Source: Carpediemonas membranifera
Taxonomy: Eukaryota; Fornicata
Length of the DNA: 62,183 nucleotides
NCBI GenBank assembly: GCA_019828565.1
Contig: JAHDYR010000052.1
Span: forward strand, 1-62,183
Reading direction: 5' to 3'
Shown here: positions 55,102 through 62,183 of the stretch, piece by piece
Layout: every line of letters starts with the position of its first letter
Numbering within the stretch: the stretch's first letter is position 1
Notes under the pieces: model-generated
Told to the model about the DNA's origin: nothing
Databases searched by the model: none
Seen by the model: only the letters and a program-made list of their open reading frames with translations
Translations under genes and position numbers: made by a program

Positions 55102-56697
55102 ATGGTATCCAGAGGAAAGTTGCTCGATTCGCCGCCGCAAGGCGACGAATCCTGCCATACATCCGATGAAGGACCAGGTGACACGAATTACCAGAAACTA
55201 GCGCTGTTCGCTGCGCTCCTGCGCGTAATGGACGAAATTCGTCAGCACTGCCCGAAAGGCTCGTGGCCGAAGAACGCTGAGGCCTTCATCGAGGTTTGTA
55301 TGAACAAAGATCGTTTATTGCGCCTTGTGACGGACAACAAACGCTTCTTCACGATCAACAACCTTTCTTTGATCACGGACTACGTTCATGCGGCCACAAA
55401 CCGCTTCGGGCCAGGCCATAAGCCGAAGGCATCCCGCCGTGATGACCACATCGCCAATGCCACTTCACTTCTTCACGCCGCAGCCACCAACCAGGTGTTC
55501 ACTGCTACGATCTCGATTGATCGTGCCAACGAGGCCCTCGAGCGCGTGATACGGGGCAGAAGGACCGATGAGCAGCTCATGAGGGAGCACCCTCGTCCGC
55601 TCCGCCCGTCCGAGATCGCCGCTCGCCGCGCCAAGACCGGGCGTCAGTCATACGCCCAACTGATCAGCCGTGTCGAGGAGGCCCGCCCGGCAAGCCCTGC
55701 GCGAGACCGCACTGCCTTCCTCGAGGCAGAAGCATACGCGTGTCGCGTAGCTGCTGGCCGCGCAGACCGTCAACAGCAGGGTGACCGGCCCCCGAGCCCC
55801 ACCCCCTGCCGATGCTGCCCCCACCGACTCCGCTGCCGCCCTAACTGGGCCGCAGCCCGCAGCCGCCCCGCAGGGTGACAGGCCCACGCGCCAGACCCCC
55901 GCCCAGGTTGCCCCCCACCCAGCCAGAGGAGAGGAACATCGACGACACCGCAGTGTCCGAGTTCCTCTCCCTGGCGGGCGTCGAAGGCGGGGAAGGGGAG
56001 AGAGCTGAGCCAGAGACCGAGCACGAAGCCCGTGGTGACTCAGCCAACTCCCCCTTCGCCCGCCGCCGCAGGTTGACCCCGCCCACCGGCTCACAGGGTG
56101 GCTCGACCGCACGACCATCGACGCTGTTCGCCGCAGCTTTGACGCACATGTACCGCGGGAAGACAGAGACATGTGGTCGACCAACGACCAGGTCGTCGCG
56201 ACGCTGACGTCTGTCGACGCCGTCCGCTGGCTCTCCCGGGGGCAAAATGGCCAGAACCGCATGTCCAGAGCACGCTGGACGACTCTCCTCGAGCAGGTCT
56301 TTGCGGCTCACCCGAGGAACCGGCCTTCGTATGCGTTCCCGCAAGGCCTGAAGTCGTTCGCACCCAGGTTCGTGGCGTTCATGAGGGAAGGGTTGGGTAT
56401 GCCAGTCGACCCCGCTCTCCCAGCTGTCCCGCAGCCAAGGACGGCCCAGCCAGCCAGAAGAAGGCTCACTGCTCCCCGCCCGCAGCCGGAGACCATCCTT
56501 CCAGAGCTCCCAGAGGACCTCAAGTTCCTCCCCTCCCCGACGGAGGCCGGCAGGATTGGGAAGTCGAAGCCCTCAAGGAAGGGTGCGGTCTCATTCGTGA
56601 AGGGTCTCATCAACCTGTTGGAGGCCCTGAACGAGGTGCCTGCCCAGCAGAAACGGCGTGGCCTTATTGCCATCATGACCCATGGTCAGACGGTGTA
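55102..56697 (+). pseudogene. RLE retrotransposon, gamma type, N-terminal part (J)
   Basis: Gamma copy from ATG 55102, interrupted by L1b' at exactly the same base as copy I (after TGGTCAGACGGTGTA, 56683-56697). One P/A/T-rich repeat unit. Three single-base homopolymer differences break the frame: an extra C near 55803, an extra C near 55911 and a missing C near 56050. The frame then reads correctly to HGQTV. The remainder of the copy would lie beyond L1b', outside the window. Confidence 0.85.
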
Positions 56698-57607
56698 AGA
56701 AAGAAAGAAATTTATGGTGCTTGGATTCTGACCCCGGACTGAGCTTGTTTCCCGTTGTCTTGGAGCTGAGTGCCCCGGGGTACTGCCTATTTCCCGTGGC
56801 AAACTGGTCAGCAGCGTTTGCCTTGGGCTTTCGGTGCTACTGTCTCCGCGGAAAGCCGATTCCAATCGCCCCAGAGGCCCTGCGGCCATCTCCGTGCAAA
56901 TATGCTTTCCTGTCTCCCTGAAAGTCCGGCAACTATCCGGGGAGCCTGGGGGTCTGTCCTCGGGGCATTGACAGGCAGGATCGTCCTGCAGAACCTTGAC
57001 TATGACACTCCTTGCTTCCCTGCAGTCCTTGTAGAGCCGTTCAGCCACGGCACCCTCTCGTCTGTCCGGTTCCCCAATTCCATGCCCCCTCGACTCTGTT
57101 AAGAGGCCTACCCGAAGGCGGGGAAAGTGACTAAGTCCATGCTGTCTACCCCGGTTAGGTGGCGTGGGTCAGGGCATGGGTGGTGTACCCCCAGGCACTA
57201 GGCCTGGTTGTCCTGTTACCCCTTACAACATTTCGCTTGCACTACATGTCCTTGGTTTCCCATGTCGTTAACAAGGGCGGCAGGGGCACCTGTGCCCCTC
57301 CGACCCCCGTGGCCAGTCCCTGCAGTTTCCTTGGGGTCCCAACGAGTGGTGCAACCATATGAATATGGATTTCCTTGACCTTATCCTTGCTCTGTCCTTG
57401 TTGCATGTCCTTTCTTTCTTATTTCTGGTCTGTCCTTCCTGTTAATTCCTTGCAGTCGTTCCTTCCCTTGCTTTGGTTCCTGGCTACCGGGATACGTGGG
57501 GCCTTTCCTCACTGATCCCAGGAGCTTAGCACCCAGCGAGGGTGGTCCATGGCTGATTCCTTGTCCATCCCTTCCCGGTCCTGGAGTCAGGGGTTCATGA
57601 CATGCTT
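56698..57607 (-). other. L1b' 3' UTR
   Basis: Non-coding as far as I can see; nearly identical to 38241-39149. It starts next to the duplication with an AAATTTCTTTC terminus and TTTC tail (read on the minus strand). Confidence 0.75.
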
Positions 57608-58726
57608 CTATTCCACCTTGAAGCTGTTGTAAACCTTTGCCAGTTCCCGTAGTCCTGCCGTGAGGCCTTCCCAAATGTCTATTTCTGTCCATGGGGTTCG
57701 CTGGAGTTCGCTCCACACTCCGTTCCCGAACACTTTGTCCCTTGCCTTTGCTCCCCTGTTGTTCACTGGGTCGCCCATGCATGCTCTTATAGTCTCTTCC
57801 CATTGGTCCGAGCTCTTGATCCTGTTCAGCTTTGAGACTGTGACTGGCCCCTCCTTCTTTTTCATGGGCCAGGTGTGCACCTCGGGTATGGCCAGAGCCA
57901 CGTCTCGCTCACTTCTGCCATAGTACCGTTGTTCCTTCCATGCTAGTGTGATTCCATTGTGTGCTGAGCCCCATACCCCGACCTTCTGAGACTCTACCAC
58001 CTCAATCTCCGCCCCCTGGATTCCTGGTGTTGTCACTGCAAAGTCCGGGGTTGATGTTCCTGATGTGAGCGTCCCAGACTTGGGTATGATGGCTTTGAGC
58101 CTGTGCTTCTCCATCATATCCTTCCACCGGGTGGATCTTTCCATCTGGCCTGGGTCGATGTTCCAGTCTCCCATAATTATGGCCTCCATGCTCCCTTTCA
58201 TGTCCATGATCTTCTGTATAGTGTCCCTGAATCCATCCTTCTCCTGCTTGCTGTGGCCGGATGGAGGGCCATACACGTTGATGACTAGTATGTCCCTGCC
58301 GGTTCTCATTATGCTGGCTTGCACTCTTCCCGATAGGCTGTCCGTTATGCCGATGTCCCACTTTGCAGTTGCGTGTGGGCTCACTCTCGTGCCGATGCCT
58401 TCCCTTGTTCCCTTCCATCTTGGCGCAGGTTCGTCATTGCCTGCTATGCCTAGTTGTCGGTTGATGCGGTGCTGACTTTTGACATCCGCCTTTCGTTTTT
58501 CGTTGGCTAAGACCAGGTCCTCTTCCGTCTCCCTCCCTGCTAGTGCGTAGTCAAGGTCCATGAAGCAATGAACCCTCGTATTCGCCGTTCTCCATGTCTC
58601 TTGTATGAGTACTGCCTCTATGTCCTTCAACCTTAGCTGAATCGCCGTTGCCATAGACGCCGTGAAGTCCTTTCCTCTTCCTATGTGTCCCTCTGTGTTC
58701 AGACTAAGTATCTTGTAGGTTACCAT
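57608..58726 (-). CDS. L1b' ORF2 derivative: complete APE endonuclease without RT
   Basis: 372 aa, one open frame from ATG 58726 (MVTYKILSLNTEGH) to the stop at 57608. All expected endonuclease motifs are visible: SLNTEGH, LIQETW, LVINVYGPPSGH, IMGDWNIDP, STPDFAV and WGSAHNG. After the sequence WSELQRTPWTE the ORF jumps to IWEGLTAGLRELAKVY, the ORF2 C-terminal end, with the RT removed in frame. It could still encode a DNA nickase, but could not copy itself; any movement would depend on another element's RT. Confidence 0.85.
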   Translation of the reverse strand: MVTYKILSLNTEGHIGRGKDFTASMATAIQLRLKDIEAVLIQETWRTANTRVHCFMDLDYALAGRETEEDLVLANEKRKADVKSQHRINRQLGIAGNDEPAPRWKGTREGIGTRVSPHATAKWDIGITDSLSGRVQASIMRTGRDILVINVYGPPSGHSKQEKDGFRDTIQKIMDMKGSMEAIIMGDWNIDPGQMERSTRWKDMMEKHRLKAIIPKSGTLTSGTSTPDFAVTTPGIQGAEIEVVESQKVGVWGSAHNGITLAWKEQRYYGRSERDVALAIPEVHTWPMKKKEGPVTVSKLNRIKSSDQWEETIRACMGDPVNNRGAKARDKVFGNGVWSELQRTPWTEIDIWEGLTAGLRELAKVYNSFKVE

Positions 58727-59060
58727 TGCCTTTGTCCTGTTTCCTTATCCTGCGAATTCCCCAGAATTTGGGAGCCCCAGCTTCCCGCTCCTCTCCTGCT
58801 ATCCTTGTCCTAACAAGGGGGCCTAGATGCCGGTCTCGGTGACCCTTGTCAGGCCAACCTTGTTACCACCTGGTGACCTTCCATTCTTCGGGCAGGGTAC
58901 TTAGGAGGGGGACGATATGACGTGACCCCCCTTTGGCTGCCGCTACAGCCTACCGGCAGTGCATTTCAGCTAATGCCGGGCCCTGGGTGGGAGCCAGGGC
59001 TTGTGAATTATAAAGAAAATGTTGCTTGTTCCTTGAAAGAATACTGCTTTTACCATGTCC
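58727..59060 (-). other. L1b' inter-ORF region with conserved predicted RNA hairpins
   Basis: No ORF. The block at about 58900-59000 matches the L1a inter-ORF block. The 7-bp stem 58980-58986/58994-59000 (GCCCTGG/CCAGGGC) has G-C where L1a has A-T at the closing pair. The CCGGCA/TGCCGG stem is unchanged and the GGCTG/CAGCC stem keeps its arms with one loop change. Confidence 0.5.
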
Positions 59061-62000
59061 TTACTCCTCCTCCGTGGACTCCCCACTGCCGCTGCAGCTG
59101 TCCTCGGCCTGACTCACTTGCTGTCCTTGTAGACTCTGCATTACCGTGATGAACTGGGTCATCAGGTCCATGGGTGAGATCTGCTTGGCCTTCTTAGCCT
59201 TCTTGTGCTTGTGCCGGGGGATCGTGGGCTTCTCCTTGCTGGGCTTAGTCGCGACGCCGGAGAGCACCAACCTTCCGTGGCCTTGCTCTTGCATGAGTCG
59301 GGCAGCCTTGAGCGCTGAGATCTCTTGTTGCGCCTCTGCCAACTGCTTTCGGAGCCGCAGCTTCTCCGAGTCCATGCCGGTTGCCTGTCTGCTTCCAGAC
59401 TCCCAGTCCATGTCCTCTTCGTGCCTGCTTCTCTTTCCGCTGTCCGAGTCCATGATCCTACTCGTGCTGCCCTCCTTGCGCTTGAGCGTCGTGGAGGAAG
59501 AGTGATCCTTGCTGTTGTCCATGCCTCCCTCTGAGCCTCTACCGGCCCAGGTGTTCCCGCTGAACGAGCCTCTCATCTGCGTTCCCGTGTTGTCCTGTCT
59601 CTCCCTGTCGTCTCCTCCGTGGTTACGATCCGAGGTCCTGTTCATGTTACCAGCTCTGTCGCCGGTTCTGTCGTCAGCTCTGACACCAGCTCTACCGCCG
59701 GCTCCGTGTCCTACCCTTCTGTCCTCTTCCCTGTCTCCATGCTGGTCGTGATGTCCTTGATCCGCGTCCTGGCCGAAGTGCCTGCCCACCATCCTGGTGC
59801 TAATCCGCCTCGCCTTTTCCTCCAGGCCGTTGTCGAAGAACCTACTTTGGTATGGCTGTTCGGACTTTCCGTCGATGGTGGGGACATACGTGATGCCTGG
59901 GACATTGACTGTGTTGGCTCTGGGCTCGTCCGGGATAGCTGCCGAGACTAGTCTGGCCCCTTCCTTGCGCATGCGGCTTAGGATGGTCCCAGCCTCGCTG
60001 ACCCTGACCATGCCCCCAGTCTCTCGGGATGAAGCTCGCCCCTAGGGTGATCCTACCCCTGTTCCTGGGGGCCTTGACGTTGACTATGACCTTCTCATAG
60101 TCCCTGAGGCTCTCTGCTAGGTCGTCGCAGCCCCAGACTCCTTGATGAGCCGTAGCCTCCTTCGAGGGCCACCACTCGTATAGCATGGCCATGGTTATGA
60201 TGTCCTCCTCCCTTGCTGCCCCTAGGCCCTTCCTGACGCGTACCATGCGGAGCTGGTTAGCCGTGGCTCTTTCCATGATGGTCCATAGCGGGCTTCTCTC
60301 CAGTACACCTTCGTTGTCCATGATTGTGAGGGGGCCAGTAAGATGCCCTTCATGCCCAACAGAACCTCCCCCGAACCCGAAGCCGATGCCGAAGCGGTGT
60401 CCGTTGTCCGGGACTACGAGGATCCTGTCGCCGACTTCCCCTGCTGACGTCCCTTGCGTCCCCGATCGGGTACGTGCCGAAGATCTCAAAGGTGTCCCTC
60501 CTTGTCGCGAATTCCGGGCCTCCCATGATATCCATGCCCGGCTCCGCCTTCCCGACTGCTTCCATGGTCTTGTCGAGTGCCTTTACCCATGTAGTGGTAG
60601 ACGTCTGGGGTGCTCATCCTCTCCTTGCATAGGGCCCTGATCCTGGCTGTGAAGACTACTGTATCCGCCAACCCACAGTGGTAGCAACCCGCGGTGTGTC
60701 TGTGGTACGGACAGACTCCCTTGGGCTCGCTCCTGTTCTGCCATCCATTTGACCATGTTGTTACTGCTTCCAGGTAGTTGGCCTTGTCGAGGTTGTCCCT
60801 GAGGTTTTGGCCAGCCTCCCTCCCTTGCCGTTGTTCTCCAGGATCTCTGGTAGCTTCTTCTCGTCCACCAGCCTAGCTTGGAAGAATTCCCTGGTTCCTT
60901 GCTCCAGTCCATTTGTGGGGTTCGTGAGGAGGAAGCTTTCCATCTCCACCCCCTTTGCATACATGATTATCTTCCAACCCTCCGACCTTTCGATCCTTGC
61001 CAGCTGAGCCGCCAGGCGGTTGGCCCAGTCCCTGAAAGTATGTATGTGCTTCTCATACTCGATCGGCGGCCGCCCCGTCCCGACCTCCACGAAGGTGGCC
61101 GGCGGCAGCCCTCGTCACTGCCCATGCCGTGTACCTCGCTTGGTCCATGCTTGCTGCCGGTATGTCCTGGTAATACAGGCCATGCCCGTGTCCAAGAATG
61201 TCCCCAGTGCTGAGGTCAAGAGTACGATCCCGCCCTCAACCGGGATGGCAGGGATCCCTGCCTTCTTGACGCCAGGGTCTGCGCACTCGAAGTCGATGGC
61301 TCCGATCACCAGTCGTTTCTCCTTGTCCTTTCTAGGCATCCTCGGCGGCTGGCTGCTGACCTTGTTTGAGTCGACCTCCTCGTCCTGGTCGATCTTGCCT
61401 TGGTTGGCCCCGACCATGTCCTTGTTCACTTCCAGGAGGCTGTCGTCGAGGCTTCTTCTGCCGGGCATGGTGGCCTGCTGGCGTCGTTCCTCCTTGTCCT
61501 TGACATGTTGCTCCTCGTCTCCGTCGATGACCGTGCTAGCGGACGACCTGTCCAGATCGGCATGTTCGTCCCTATTGCTGCGGACCGAGGTGGCCTTGAG
61601 CACTTCCAGCCTCACCTTCCGGAACGGCGGCTCGTTGCTAAGGGGGTCTCCTCCCTTCGCCCAGGATATTGGTTCTGCCCTTCAGGTAGATCCCTGACTT
61701 GTTCCATGCTGCCTGCCATATGGCCGGGGCCTCCGGTGCCTGAAGCCTGAGGATGTCCCTAGCCTCCTCCATGAAGCGGCTGATGGACCATGCTGACGTG
61801 TCGCTTAGCTCTAGGATGACCCTGTACTTGCCGTCCTCTTGCTCGTAGGCCGCACTCTGGTGACCGGGCCTTGGTTTGCCGGATCCCATACCTTGTCGTA
61901 AGGCACGCCTTCTACGGCCTCGTCTCCATGAGCCCCTGATACCAGTATGAACGACCCTTCGGCCTTCTTGACGCTGTCCCTGTCTACATCCCATTCGATG

Positions 62001-62183
62001 GGCCCATCTTCCTTCGGCCGGAGGATCGCCGTCTCGATGTCCTTCTCAGATGGCCATCTTGCCATGCCAGTGAAGCCCGCTTTCAGCGTCTTGGGCTCCA
62101 GTGCCTGTGCCATGTCCTTTGCTTCCTCGTCTCTGGGGTTGAGGCGCCTCTGTGAGTATCATGTAGAAAAGATCGCCCAGGTG
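59061..62183 (-). pseudogene. L1b' ORF1 protein with Maelstrom/DEDD-like domain, frameshifted, 5' end missing
   Basis: Enters from the right edge in the N-terminal domain (MAQALEPKTLKAGFTGMARW). Later blocks: ISRFMEEARDILRLQAPEAP; then the domain at 61300-60680 with IDFECAD, PVEGGIVLL, PPATFVEVGTGRPP and CPYHRHTAGCYHCGLAD (60730-60680); then a conserved region with RILVVPDNGH and FGIGFGFGGG, and FIPRDWGHGQGQRG; finally a coiled coil, a Lys-rich stretch (HKHKKAKKAK) and an acidic tail ending STEEE at 59061. Frame breaks lie near 61850, 61620, 61100, 60780, 60640, 60430 and 59990. Same architecture as L1a ORF1. Confidence 0.72.

Larger units (their letters stand above)
20995..56697 (+). mobile_element. 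Right tandem array of RLE-type non-LTR retrotransposons (E-F-G-H-I-J)
   Basis: Six head-to-tail elements on the plus strand: beta (E, 5'-truncated), gamma (F), alpha (G, intact), gamma (H), gamma (I, split by three insertions) and gamma (J, split by L1b' and not completed in the window). All five junctions keep the 21-23 nt 3' UTR, palindrome and 175-nt leader geometry. Families with different RT and 3' UTR sequences abut the same leader start, which favours precise insertion at a fixed site over simple tandem duplication. Confidence 0.85.
56698..62183 (-). mobile_element. APE-type LINE L1b', RT-less, 5' end beyond window
   Basis: Sister of L1b in the same target position of a neighbouring gamma copy, with an almost identical 3' UTR. 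The pair therefore arose by duplication of a gamma-plus-LINE segment, not by two insertions. It has a long ORF1 (59061-62183), a conserved inter-ORF region and an ORF2 that consists of the endonuclease joined to the C-terminal tail, without RT. The 5' end and second target-site duplication lie beyond 62183. Confidence 0.88.

Noticed and set aside
1-62183. 28S rDNA target of R2-like elements, telomeric repeats, tRNA genes or host genes
   Set aside because: I scanned for these because RLE elements often sit in them, but saw none.

Overview
This window looks like a GC-rich eukaryotic (probably microbial) genome segment made almost entirely of retrotransposons. I found no convincing host gene, no tRNA or rRNA gene, no CRISPR array, and no prokaryotic operon or promoter architecture. 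The organism cannot be named from the sequence.

The backbone is one group of single-ORF non-LTR retrotransposons of the restriction-like-endonuclease (RLE) type. It has a reverse transcriptase (RT) with a YQDD box, a CX2CX8HX3C zinc knuckle and a C-terminal RADL...YVDF motif resembling an RLE. Three RT types occur, here called alpha, beta and gamma. They lie head-to-tail in two arrays that point away from each other. The left array is on the minus strand (about 1-11601: gamma A1, alpha A2, beta A3, gamma A4). The right array is on the plus strand (about 20995-56697: beta E, gamma F, alpha G, gamma H, gamma I, gamma J). Every visible junction has the same layout: a 21-23 nt 3' UTR, then a palindrome GAGTCGCGACTC, then a leader that puts the next Kozak ATG 175 nt from the palindrome (174 nt once). 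Element G (27774-31841) is the only full-length uninterrupted ORF, 1355 aa.

Other retrotransposons are nested in or between the arrays. L1a (11602-19512, plus) is an APE-type LINE. It has a very large ORF1, a structured inter-ORF region and an ORF2 (endonuclease/RT) with a (TTTC)n tail. L1b (38241-41043, minus) and its sister copy L1b' (56698-62183, minus, cut by the window end) are relatives that lack the RT. L2 (42638-53950, minus, 11.3 kb) is a second APE-type LINE family, with an extra upstream ORF0 and a divergent ORF in its 5' region. A 235-bp L1a 3' fragment and a 58-bp (CTCAAAA)n-tailed fragment carry clean target-site duplications. A truncated DIRS/Ty3-like element (19648-20974, minus) sits between the two arrays.

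Two things stand out. First, the RLE elements appear to insert precisely at the 5' end of another copy of the same group, which would build self-targeted tandem arrays. Second, all three LINE ORF1s that are long enough carry a region of about 210 aa that starts with IDFE (a DxE exonuclease-like motif) and ends with CPYHR...HCxLAD. This resembles the Maelstrom / DnaQ-H domain of the piRNA pathway. Most ORFs other than G carry frameshifts, many in homopolymers, so some may be sequencing errors. At least two lesions are shared between copies and look real.
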